Below the pieces are notes generated by a model, which saw nothing but the letters and a program-made list of their open reading frames with translations, made no database searches and was not told the DNA's origin. This document shows, in pieces, positions 8,062 through 15,097 of a DNA stretch of 18,898 nt. This DNA is from an uncultured Lachnospiraceae bacterium (lineage in GTDB: Bacteria > Bacillota_A > Clostridia > Lachnospirales > Lachnospiraceae). The first letter of the stretch is position 1. Each line of letters starts with the position of its first letter. The DNA lies in NCBI GenBank assembly GCA_900553635.1, contig USDU01000018.1, positions 1 through 18,898 on the forward strand, given 5' to 3'. A program made the position numbers and the translations under genes.

Positions 8062-8866
8062 CCGTTTCCCCCCTCTCGTTCAGCGCGTCCCGGAGACTGT
8101 CACCGGTTACGTTAAACAGTATCACCGTCAGGAACAACGCCAGACTTGGAAACAGAATCAGCCAGGGTGCCGTCTGCAGAAATGCCTTTCCGTTGCTAAT
8201 CATAAGTCCCCATTCTGCCATGGGAGCCTGAACTCCCAGACCCAGAAAGGACAGCCCCGCCATACTTAAAATCACATTGCTGATATCCAGAACCGCCGTC
8301 AGCAGCATGGGAGAGAGAATACCCGGCAAAATATGGCGAAACAAGATCTGCCGCTTCTTGGCCCCGCATATCCGCGCCGCCTGAATATAGGTTTCATTTT
8401 TCAGCTGAAGCACAAGGCTTCTTGCCAGTCTTGCGTAAGTGGTCCAATACATAACCACAAGGGAAAGCATCGCGTTTTTCAATCCCGGTCCCAACATTCC
8501 CGCAATCGCCACCGCCAGGATAAAGCTGGGGAAAGCCTGAAATACCACCGTGATCTTCATCAGAAGCTGATCGAGCCAGCCTCCTCCATAGCCCGCCACA
8601 ATTCCAATCAGCGTACCCACCGAAAATACCACGGCCACTACGCCGAGAGCCGAATATACCGATACTGCGGCGCCCTCCAGAATACGTGAAAGCACGCAGC
8701 GTCCCAGATTGTCTGTTCCGAGTGGATATTCTGCGCATGGCGCCCGGTTTGCATCCATCAGGCTCGACTGATAGGGGTCATGGGGCGCAAACCTTCTCCC
8801 GACCACTGTTAAAATCAAAAATATAAAAAGAATACTCAACATTACGAGCGCTTTTTTCTTCTTCAT
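8054..8866 (-). CDS. ABC importer permease, NikC/DppC type (module 2)
   Basis: Inner-membrane permease of 270 aa. It has a lysine-rich start and first membrane segment (about 6-24), the external RFAPHDPYQSSLMDANRAP and LGTDNLGRCVLSRIL region, several more membrane segments and the coupling loop YIQAARICGAKKRQILFRHILP. The C-terminal stretch FNVTGDSLRDAL is the family ending. The ATG at 8866 overlaps the permease B stop by four bases (ATGA) with GGAGAGGGA upstream. It shares GTDNLGRC with the module 3 permease C, whereas module 1 reads GTDTYGRD, suggesting that modules 2 and 3 are closer for this subunit. Confidence 0.95.
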   Translation of the reverse strand: MKKKKALVMLSILFIFLILTVVGRRFAPHDPYQSSLMDANRAPCAEYPLGTDNLGRCVLSRILEGAAVSVYSALGVVAVVFSVGTLIGIVAGYGGGWLDQLLMKITVVFQAFPSFILAVAIAGMLGPGLKNAMLSLVVMYWTTYARLARSLVLQLKNETYIQAARICGAKKRQILFRHILPGILSPMLLTAVLDISNVILSMAGLSFLGLGVQAPMAEWGLMISNGKAFLQTAPWLILFPSLALFLTVILFNVTGDSLRDALNERGETDA

Positions 8867-9816
8867 GCTTCCCTCTCCTGTCCGGCCCGGACTCTCGGAT
8901 CAATCCATCCATAAGACAAATCTATCAGAAAATTGATCGCCAGAAAAATCAGCGCAAGCCATACCACATACGCCTGAATGACCGGATAGTCTCTCGCCGA
9001 AATCGCATCCATGGCCATCTTTCCAAGTCCCTGCAGGGAAAAAATATTTTCCACAATGGTGGTGCCTCCCAGCATTCCCGCAAAAGAAATTCCCAGCAGC
9101 GTCAAAAGCGGCAGCATACAGTTTTTCAGCACATGCCGGAACAAAATCTGCCATTCCGGCACTCCTCTGGCTCTTTCTCCTGCCACATACCCTTTTGCCA
9201 GCTCGTCCAGCACGACGACTCTCACCTGCCGGATATACCAGGAGCTTAAGGACAACGCCAGAACCAGTACCGGCATAATATAGCCCTTCGACCCGTTTTT
9301 TGAGGCAATCACCGGGAACCACCGAAGCTTTACACTGAAAAGATAGAGAAACAAAAGCGCAAGAAAGAAAGAAGGCAGGGAAGCCAGGAGATACGTTATA
9401 AACCGTACCGTCCTGTCCAGAAAGCTGTCCTGAAATCTGGCGCATACGATTCCCAGCGGAACGGATAAAACCGTAACCACAAGCATGGAAAAAAAGGTCA
9501 GGATCAGCGTTACGGGAAGGGCCTTCCGAAGCTCGTCCAGAACGGGTTTTCCGTTACGCAGCGATGTTCCCATATCTCCGCTGAGAATTCCCTTCATCCA
9601 GTCTGCGTATTGTACCGGAAGCGGTCTGTTCAATCCCATTTCCTCCCTGGTCTTTTCCAAAAGCTCCTCCGTGGGCGCCACGCCCGTTTTATTCAGCTGG
9701 ATTTCAGCCGGATCGCTGGGTGCCAGATAAGTCAGGCAAAAGGAAAGAAAGGTAATGCCGAGGAATATCAGAATCAGCTGTCCTGTTTTATTTATACTGT
9801 ATTTTATCAGACGCAT
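8863..9816 (-). CDS. ABC importer permease, NikB/DppB type (module 2)
   Basis: Inner-membrane permease of 317 aa. The first membrane segment (INKTGQLILIFLGITFLSF) is followed by the external GLNRPLPVQYADWMKGILSGDMGTSL region, then further membrane segments, the coupling loop YVAGERARGVPEWQILFRHVL and the C-terminal IDLSYGWIDPRVR. The ATG at 9816 is preferred because GGAGG lies five bases upstream and the residues after it match the family start; an open frame reaching 9855 reads through a hairpin. In this module the permeases follow the binding protein, unlike modules 1 and 3. Confidence 0.94.
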   Translation of the reverse strand: MRLIKYSINKTGQLILIFLGITFLSFCLTYLAPSDPAEIQLNKTGVAPTEELLEKTREEMGLNRPLPVQYADWMKGILSGDMGTSLRNGKPVLDELRKALPVTLILTFFSMLVVTVLSVPLGIVCARFQDSFLDRTVRFITYLLASLPSFFLALLFLYLFSVKLRWFPVIASKNGSKGYIMPVLVLALSLSSWYIRQVRVVVLDELAKGYVAGERARGVPEWQILFRHVLKNCMLPLLTLLGISFAGMLGGTTIVENIFSLQGLGKMAMDAISARDYPVIQAYVVWLALIFLAINFLIDLSYGWIDPRVRAGQEREA

Positions 9817-9835
9817 GAAAACCTCCACGCCAGAA

Positions 9836-9858
9836 GCGGTGCAGATTTTCTGCACCGC
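9836..9858 (-). other. Intercistronic hairpin between binding protein and permease B (module 2)
   Basis: Perfect 10-bp arms GCGGTGCAGA (9836-9845) and TCTGCACCGC (9849-9858) around a three-base loop, between the binding-protein stop (9879) and the permease start (9816). No T run follows, so it is not a typical terminator. Hairpins placed just after the binding-protein gene in ABC operons often protect the upstream message and raise binding-protein output over permease; that role is inferred here. Confidence 0.6.
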
Positions 9859-9878
9859 CCCCTCTTCTTATTCTCGTT

Positions 9879-11465
9879 TTATCGCACCAGATCTGTATTT
9901 ACGTCCAGCAGATAATACTCTGACGGATGGGTATGATAGTTTACCACATTCTTAGAGTAGATATTAATCATCTTCTGATGGTTAAATATGGTCATCGCAT
10001 GGTCGTCCAAAGTCATCTGTACCATCTGGCGTACCAGCTCTGTTCTCTTATCGGTATCTACCGTCTTCTCAAGCTCTGCGGCCAGAGTATCCAGTTCCGG
10101 ATTGGAATAATGGGAATAATTGGAGCTGCCTCCTGTTACGAGCATAAGGTTGATAAAGTACTGTGCATTTCCGGTAGGAGCCTGCACGCCCGTCTCGCAA
10201 TCCAAATCATAATCTCCTGCGGCTACTACGTCATTCGTGCTCTCCAGGACTTCCACATTCAGTTTCACACCGATAGCCGCAAGCTCAGACTGAAGAAGCT
10301 CCAGAACCTGTCCCAGCTCTTTTCGGGAAGCAAAGGTAATGCCCTTCAGCTCCAACGCCTTTCCATCTTTATCCAGGATTCCGTCCCCATCGCTGTCCTT
10401 CCAGCCGTCGGCTGCCAGCAGGGCCGCCGCACCTTCCGGATCATACTTGTCTACGCTTAAGGTCAGTCCCTCTGTTCCTCCATAGGGAAGCATATCCGGA
10501 TAAATCGCCCAGCAGGGCGTAGCCATATTGTTGTAAATACCTGCAGCGATACCATCTCTGTCCAGACACATTTCAATGGCCTGACGGATAACCGGGTCTG
10601 ACATCAGCTCTCGATCCATGTTGTAATACAACCGGTTCGCTCTTGTGGTGGTCACAGCGTCTACTACAAAGTTCTCGTCATTTTCAAATACCGGCACGGT
10701 AGAGGTTGCCATAGCCACTCCCATATCAATCTCTCCATTCTGAAGAGCCATGGTTATGGCCTCTGTATCGCTGATGGTGATCAGATGAACCTCGTCCAGC
10801 TTCGGTTCTCCTCCCCAGTAGCCCTCATATTTTTCTACAACAGTCTCTACATAGGGCTCAAATTCCCGGATTATATAGGGTCCGGTACAGTAAAGCGTGT
10901 CCGTGTAATTGCTGTTTTCTGAATCGTATACACTCCAGAGCGGATCGCAGAGATCATTTAACAGGTTTACGCTCTCATGCTGCAGATGGAAAATCAGCTT
11001 CTGACCATCTGCCTCCAGTGTGTCAATGGCAATCTGCCCCTTTGCGCGGTCATTTACTTCATAGGTCCGCTCAAAGCATTTTTTTACTGCCTCCGCAGTC
11101 ATCTTCTCTCCATTCTGGAAGGTTACATCGTCCCGGAGCGTTACCGTCCAGTTGATATAATCATCGCTCTCACAGGATACTGCCAGATTCTCCGTGGGCG
11201 TAATATTTTCATCCAGCTTAAACAGAGTCTCCGTGGTTCCGTCATACATCATATACCAGGCGTCCCAGCCATTGGCCGGATCCATGGTCTCCGCCGCAAA
11301 ATAGCCCATAGAGCCGATATTCATTACTTTTTTTCCGTCTTCTGCTGCTTCTGTCTGCGCAGCTGTCGTATCTTCCGCTGCTTTTTCCCCGCCGCAGGCT
11401 GTCATGCCAAGTACCATACCAGCTGCGAGTCCCAGCGCCAACAGTTTCTTCACATTCTTTTTCAA
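9879..11465 (-). CDS. Substrate-binding lipoprotein, NikA/DppA family (SBP_bac_5), module 2
   Basis: Surface lipoprotein receptor of module 2, 528 aa. The start is TTG at 11465, with GAGAGGGA eight bases upstream, giving MKKNVKKLLALGLAAGMVLG and lipobox MTAC (lipidated Cys24). An open frame continues upstream to 11660 inside the DJ-1-like gene but is basic, tryptophan-rich shadow sequence. Family landmarks: NWTVTLRDDVTFQNGE, YCTGPYIIREFEPY, YEGYWGGEP, DPEGAAALLAADGW and a DSDGDGILDKDG loop. The arginine in EVNDRAKGQI aligns with those of the other two receptors, while the NikA histidine region reads GNAQYF. It is first of the transporter genes, 43 bases after the DJ-1-like gene, and a hairpin follows it. 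Ligand unknown. Confidence 0.93.
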   Translation of the reverse strand: MKKNVKKLLALGLAAGMVLGMTACGGEKAAEDTTAAQTEAAEDGKKVMNIGSMGYFAAETMDPANGWDAWYMMYDGTTETLFKLDENITPTENLAVSCESDDYINWTVTLRDDVTFQNGEKMTAEAVKKCFERTYEVNDRAKGQIAIDTLEADGQKLIFHLQHESVNLLNDLCDPLWSVYDSENSNYTDTLYCTGPYIIREFEPYVETVVEKYEGYWGGEPKLDEVHLITISDTEAITMALQNGEIDMGVAMATSTVPVFENDENFVVDAVTTTRANRLYYNMDRELMSDPVIRQAIEMCLDRDGIAAGIYNNMATPCWAIYPDMLPYGGTEGLTLSVDKYDPEGAAALLAADGWKDSDGDGILDKDGKALELKGITFASRKELGQVLELLQSELAAIGVKLNVEVLESTNDVVAAGDYDLDCETGVQAPTGNAQYFINLMLVTGGSSNYSHYSNPELDTLAAELEKTVDTDKRTELVRQMVQMTLDDHAMTIFNHQKMINIYSKNVVNYHTHPSEYYLLDVNTDLVR

Positions 11466-11508
11466 TATCGCTGTCCCTCTCTTTTCTCCATTGTTTTTTG
11501 TCCCATTT

Positions 11509-12093
11509 CTACTGATAAACAGCCTCATCCTCCGGATTCCAGTGATACCCCAGACGCTTCGCCGTCTGCAGGGCCACGTCCAGATCAATCTGATCCGCCA
11601 GCATGGCCAATGCCATGGACAAACCGTCCGCTGTGGTCGCTGCTGAATAATATTTGCCATCCGCTACCCAGCTGGCGTCCGGAACCTCATAAACTCCTGC
11701 CAGAAACATTCGTTTCCAGTTTTCTCCGGCTTTGCAGGCTGCGATTTTTCTGCGGAAAAGAAGACCGGTCTGTGCCACCAGATACGCTCCCTCCGCAATC
11801 ATCAGACAGATTTCCGATCGTTCCACCGCAATCTTAATCATCTTCTGTAATTCATAGTCCTGTTGCAGAATTCTCCTTGCGCCACGTCCTCCCGGCACAA
11901 TCAGAATCCCCTTCAGCTGCTCCGGGTTAAGCGGCTCTGTCCAGACCTTCACTCCCTGCATGCTGTTCACCATATTGCCCGCCAGTGAAAGATAATTGAC
12001 ATGAAGTCCCTCTTTTTCACAGGACAAAATATCCGCAGATCCAAAAGCGTCCATGGTTTCAAAATCATCAAATAATAATACATTTACTTCCAT
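11509..12093 (-). CDS. DJ-1/PfpI-family protein with alanine at the nucleophile position
   Basis: A 194-aa single-domain protein of the DJ-1/PfpI (class I glutamine amidotransferase-like) superfamily. It opens with VNVLLFDDFETMDAFG, which holds the conserved glutamate (E12), then LIVPGGRGARRIL, then the elbow region ICLMIAEGAYLVAQTGLL. In relatives this elbow reads roughly VCTGA, with a reactive cysteine; here the residue is Ala100, so thiol chemistry is not expected. A YSAATTADGLSMALAM stretch matches the C-terminal helix region. It could be a binding or sensory pseudoenzyme. It leads the module 2 operon: the ATG at 12093 has GGAG upstream, and a consensus promoter lies about 125 bases away. 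AraC-type regulators contain such domains, but no DNA-binding domain is present here. Confidence 0.85.
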   Translation of the reverse strand: MEVNVLLFDDFETMDAFGSADILSCEKEGLHVNYLSLAGNMVNSMQGVKVWTEPLNPEQLKGILIVPGGRGARRILQQDYELQKMIKIAVERSEICLMIAEGAYLVAQTGLLFRRKIAACKAGENWKRMFLAGVYEVPDASWVADGKYYSAATTADGLSMALAMLADQIDLDVALQTAKRLGYHWNPEDEAVYQ

Positions 12094-12130
12094 TTATTCT
12101 TTCTCCTTCACCTCGTATCGGTTTTCAGCC

Positions 12131-12166
12131 AAAAAGAATCGTGTTTGACCGGACACGATTCTTTTT
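12131..12166 (-). terminator. Terminator-like hairpin in the leader of module 2
   Basis: Perfect 14-bp arms AAAAAGAATCGTGT (12131-12144) and ACACGATTCTTTTT (12153-12166) enclose an eight-base loop. It lies between the predicted module 2 transcription start (near 12210) and the DJ-1-like ATG (12093), so module 2 transcripts would carry it in the leader. The A/T tracts at both ends make it terminator-like in both directions. In the plus direction it sits upstream of the promoter for the PLP enzyme and would block transcription entering from the left. Confidence 0.65.
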
Positions 12167-12216
12167 GGGGTTGTTTGAAATTATCTGATAGAATGATTTA
12201 TAATTGGGATGGTTCG

Positions 12217-12245
12217 AGTGTAGCAGTTTTTTTTATCCTCCACAA
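12217..12245 (-). promoter_or_regulatory. Sigma-A-type promoter (extended -10) of module 2
   Basis: On the minus strand the -35 box is TTGTGG (12240-12245), the -10 box is TACACT (12217-12222), and a TG lies one base upstream of the -10 box, with a 17-base spacer. Transcription would start near 12210 and run through the hairpin at 12131-12166 into the DJ-1-like gene. The -35 box overlaps the GC-rich dyad, as at the promoters at 309-337 and 5480-5508. Confidence 0.7.
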
Positions 12246-12262
12246 GCCTCCCGGGGGGTTGT
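12242..12262. promoter_or_regulatory. 21-bp GC-rich dyad (putative operator) at the module 2 promoter
   Basis: ACAAGCCTCC and GGGGTTGT form the two ends of a near-palindrome of 21 bases. The stretch CCACAAGCCTCCCGGGGGG (12240-12258) recurs without a mismatch at 332-350. It covers the upstream half of the -35 box of the module 2 promoter and lies about 67 bases upstream of the divergent promoter for the PLP enzyme, so a bound regulator could affect both. On the plus strand a short T run follows, so a weak terminator role is possible. Confidence 0.65.
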
Positions 12263-12328
12263 TTTTCTATTCCCATTTTGCTTCTATATATATTCTTTTT
12301 TTGAATTCCGCTTATCCCCCCTGGCAGC

Positions 12329-12357
12329 TTGTACCCAATGCTATATCCTGCTATACT
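12329..12357 (+). promoter_or_regulatory. Sigma-A-type promoter of the PLP enzyme gene
   Basis: The -35 box TTGTAC (12329-12334) and -10 box TATACT (12352-12357) are separated by 17 bases, with predicted initiation near 12364 and a short 26-base leader. AGAAAGGA (12373-12380) serves as the ribosome binding site, nine bases before the ATG at 12390. The remainder of the 296-bp divergent region (12094-12389) holds the module 2 promoter, the dyad and the leader hairpin; no further small gene is apparent. Confidence 0.7.
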
Positions 12358-12389
12358 GAATAAATTCTTTATAGAAAGGACGCCACTTT

Positions 12390-13559
12390 ATGTCAAAAAC
12401 TTTACATCAACTGAACTCCCGCATTACCGGCATGATCTGTCCGCGCTGTCAGAAACGCTATCCGGTTGGGGACTACTTTTTTGGCTGTCCCGCCTGTCTG
12501 GAACGGGGCGCCAGTTCTAATCTTACCCTGGTCTACGAAGGAAAGGCACAGATTCAAAAGGATGCCACTGGCTGGCATCGTTATCGGGATTTTCTTCCCT
12601 ATGACGACACGGTTTCTCTGGGCGAAGGCTTTACACCCGTGCGAACCTTTCCCCGGCTGGCGAAAGAACTGGGCTTCCGAAAGCTCTATACCAAGCATGA
12701 ATTTCAAAATCCCACCGGTTCCCATAAAGACCGCATGAATCCCTTCATCACTGCCCGGGCCAGGGAAGCCGGCTATTCCACCGTCACTTGCGCTTCCAGT
12801 GGAAATGAGGCCGCTTCCCTGGCAGCTTACGCTGCCGTGGAAGGGCTGAACTGTGTCAACGTATCTACTCGTTCTATTCCTTCTCTCTGGAAAAATGCTT
12901 CAGACGCCGCCGGAGCGAAACTGGTACTTACCGATACGCCTGCTGCGCGCCTTTTCTATCAGAAGGAACAGCTTGCCCAGGGAAAAGACTGGTATCCTGC
13001 AACCAATCTTCTGGATCTTCCATCCGGCAGTTCACCCTACGGCATTGAGGGTTATAAAACCCTGTCCTTTGAGCTGTATGAACAGCTGGAAGGGCAGCTT
13101 CCGGACTATCTTCTGATTCCCACCTGCCGTGGGGATCTGTTATACGGCATCTATCTTGGTTTCCGGGATCTGCTGGAAACCGGTTATATCAAGACTCTGC
13201 CCCGTCTGGTTGCCTGCGAACCGATTCCCCGTCTGGAACTGATCCTTTCCGGTCAGAAAAGGGTGGAAGACAAATTTGAAGGCGATACCTCTTCCATGTC
13301 CTCCATCGGAGGCAATACCGCTACCTGGCAATCCGTTACGGCGCTTCGGGAAAGCGGCGGTTTTGCCCTCAGCGCGTCGGATACGGACATCCGAGACGCG
13401 GTGCGTGCTATGGCTTCCCATGGTCTCTACCTGGAAACCTCCTCTGCCGTGGTTTATCCCTGTGCAAAAAAAGCACAGAAACAGGGACTGATTTCCTCCC
13501 ATGCCTCTGTACTTTTTGTACTCACTTCGAATGGTTATAAAAATACGGATCCGGCATAA
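12390..13559 (+). CDS. Threonine-synthase-like PLP-dependent enzyme (fold type II)
   Basis: A 389-aa cytoplasmic enzyme. The N-terminal CPRC...CPAC pairs (Cys17, 20, 33, 36) look like a small zinc-binding knuckle, as in archaeal-type threonine synthases. SLGEGFTPV precedes the PLP lysine in GSHKDRM (Lys113); ASSGNEAASLAAYAA (135-149) is the cofactor-ring asparagine segment, and VLTSNGYKN near the C-terminus matches the family's TGxGLKD. The usual glycine-rich phosphate-binding loop is altered: PTCRGDLL (244-251) stands where GNGGN-like sequence is expected. It may therefore be a divergent threonine synthase or an enzyme doing beta- or gamma-substitution on another amino acid, for example diaminopropionate- or opine-type chemistry; the latter is speculation. 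It is the only plus-strand gene and overlaps module 3 tail to tail. Confidence 0.85.
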   Translation: MSKTLHQLNSRITGMICPRCQKRYPVGDYFFGCPACLERGASSNLTLVYEGKAQIQKDATGWHRYRDFLPYDDTVSLGEGFTPVRTFPRLAKELGFRKLYTKHEFQNPTGSHKDRMNPFITARAREAGYSTVTCASSGNEAASLAAYAAVEGLNCVNVSTRSIPSLWKNASDAAGAKLVLTDTPAARLFYQKEQLAQGKDWYPATNLLDLPSGSSPYGIEGYKTLSFELYEQLEGQLPDYLLIPTCRGDLLYGIYLGFRDLLETGYIKTLPRLVACEPIPRLELILSGQKRVEDKFEGDTSSMSSIGGNTATWQSVTALRESGGFALSASDTDIRDAVRAMASHGLYLETSSAVVYPCAKKAQKQGLISSHASVLFVLTSNGYKNTDPA

Positions 13560-14304
13560 ATGCAGCTCCACTGGCCAGAAGAAGCTTTGTATAAGGGTGT
13601 TCCGGATTCCGGAGCACCTTTTTTACATCCCCTTCTTCCACAATTTTCCCCTGATACATCACCAGAACCCGGCTGCACAAATGAGACACCAGCGCCAGAT
13701 CGTGGGAAATGACCAGAAAAGTCAGTTGGCGTTCCTTTCGAATCCGTTTCAACAGCTCCAGAATCTGTTTCTGAATCGATACGTCCAGCGCACTGGTCGC
13801 CTCATCGCAAATCAGAAGCTCCGGCTCCGTCAAAAGCGCCCTCGCAATGGCTATCCTCTGACATTCTCCACCGCTGAGCTGCGCTATTCTTCTATCCGCA
13901 TATTCTGTAGGAAGTTCCACCTGGGTCAGAAGCTCTTCAATCACCGGCCTGGCCTGCCTTCTATCTGTCCGCCTTGTATGGCTCAGCGCTTCATAAAGGC
14001 TGGAAAATACCGTCATGTGACTGTCAAAGGAATCCCTCGGATTCTGAAATATCATATTCACATGACATTTTTTATAGCGGCCGCTTCGTAGACGGCGAGG
14101 TTCGCCCTGTAAAAGAACCCTTCCGCCCGTGGGCTTCTCCAGTCCCGCAATCAGACGCGCCGTGGTACTTTTCCCGCAACCGCTTTCTCCTACGATTCCA
14201 ACAGCTTCTCCTTTTTCCACAAAAAAACTGATTCCATTTACCGCTCTGATTTCTCCATAGGTTTTTTCCAGTTGTTCCACCTGTAAAAACGGCTGTTTAT
14301 TCAT
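13522..14304 (-). CDS. ABC importer ATPase, NikE/DppF type (module 3)
   Basis: Last gene of module 3, 260 aa. Walker A is GESGCGKS (39-46), the Q-loop is in MIFQNPRDSFDS, the signature reads LSGGECQR, Walker B is LLICDEATSALD and the H-loop is ISHDLAL; HPYTKLLLAS marks the end of the domain. The ATG at 14304 has GGAG seven bases upstream and overlaps the ATPase D stop by eight bases; an in-frame GTG at 14328 would add eight residues not seen in relatives. The final residues (AAFMPDPYFYNHSK) are encoded opposite the C-terminus of the PLP enzyme, a 38-bp convergent overlap, and no terminator separates them. Confidence 0.94.
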   Translation of the reverse strand: MNKQPFLQVEQLEKTYGEIRAVNGISFFVEKGEAVGIVGESGCGKSTTARLIAGLEKPTGGRVLLQGEPRRLRSGRYKKCHVNMIFQNPRDSFDSHMTVFSSLYEALSHTRRTDRRQARPVIEELLTQVELPTEYADRRIAQLSGGECQRIAIARALLTEPELLICDEATSALDVSIQKQILELLKRIRKERQLTFLVISHDLALVSHLCSRVLVMYQGKIVEEGDVKKVLRNPEHPYTKLLLASGAAFMPDPYFYNHSK

Positions 14305-15076
14305 CTTCCGTCTCCATTCTGAGCACACAGGACATCAGCATCTTCGTATAGTCATGAACCGGATGTGAAAGAACCTCTTCTGCCGTTCCCCATTCTACCA
14401 GTTTTCCACTCTGCATAACTCCCACCTTATCTGCCATCTGTGCCACAACGCCCATATTGTGCGTAACCATCAAAATAGCCGCATTGGTGACCTTCTTCAT
14501 ATTCTGCATAGCCTTCACCACCTCCGCCTGGACTGTCACATCCAGAGCAGAGGTAGGTTCATCTGCCAGAATCAAATCCGGCTCCATTACCATAGCAAGA
14601 GCAAGGGCAACTCTCTGATTGGTTCCTCCGCTCAGCATCGGGGGATAGGAGCGCAGAATTCTTTCCGGTTTCTTCAAAAGCAGCTGCTTCATACATTCTG
14701 CTGCCTTCCTGTCCGATTCCCGGCGGCTGATTTTCCCCTTCAGGCTCAGTTCCTCCTGAAACTGTCTTCCGATCCGCATAACCGGATCCATGGATTCTCC
14801 CGCATGCTGGTAAACCATGGCGATCCGACTGCCGCGCAGGCTTCTGTATTCTTTCGGATCTAACTGCGCAAGATCTCTGCCGTCAAATTCTATCCTGCCT
14901 CCGGTTATATGTCCTTCCTGTCCCAACAGTCCGGTTATCGCTTTCAGCAGCGTGCTTTTTCCGCTTCCGCTTTCTCCTACGATACATACCGTTTCCCCGG
15001 GCTGTACAGAAAAATCCACGTTATGAACAATTTCCCTGTTCCCGTAGGCAACCGATAAGTCCTTTATCTCAAGCAT
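14297..15076 (-). CDS. ABC importer ATPase, NikD/DppD type (module 3)
   Basis: Second ATPase of module 3, 259 aa. Walker A GESGSGKS is at 34-41, the Q-loop is in MVYQHAGESMDP (Tyr where Phe is common), the signature is LSGGTNQR, Walker B is LILADEPTSALD and the H-loop is VTHNMGVV. It ends after HDYTKMLMSCVLRMETEDE, so it is NikD-like in length. The ATG at 15076 follows AGGAG and lies 21 bases after the binding-protein stop. The N-terminus (MLEIKDLSVAYGNREIVHNV) closely parallels module 2 (MLEVDGLQITYGKTEVVHRV). Confidence 0.95.
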   Translation of the reverse strand: MLEIKDLSVAYGNREIVHNVDFSVQPGETVCIVGESGSGKSTLLKAITGLLGQEGHITGGRIEFDGRDLAQLDPKEYRSLRGSRIAMVYQHAGESMDPVMRIGRQFQEELSLKGKISRRESDRKAAECMKQLLLKKPERILRSYPPMLSGGTNQRVALALAMVMEPDLILADEPTSALDVTVQAEVVKAMQNMKKVTNAAILMVTHNMGVVAQMADKVGVMQSGKLVEWGTAEEVLSHPVHDYTKMLMSCVLRMETEDE

Positions 15077-15097
15077 GCCCTTCTCCTGTTTTTTCTT

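Noticed and set aside
11466..11660. N-terminal extension of the module 2 binding protein upstream of 11465
   Set aside because: The extension is basic, tryptophan-rich and lies inside the DJ-1-like gene; a lipoprotein signal peptide starts exactly at the TTG at 11465, which has a good ribosome binding site.
10977..11837. Long plus-strand open frame of 286 codons
   Set aside because: It spans two well-supported minus-strand genes (binding protein and DJ-1-like) and shows no recognisable motif.
309..12262. The GC-rich dyads as NikR, CcpA or Rex operators
   Set aside because: They do not match the GTATGA-type NikR arms, the cre consensus, or the complete TTGTGA-N6-TCACAA Rex form; only the TTGTG part is shared with the last.
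12094..12389. NiCo, cobalamin or other known riboswitch in the module 2 leader
   Set aside because: No characteristic conserved core was recognised and the predicted leader is only about 115 bases with one simple hairpin.
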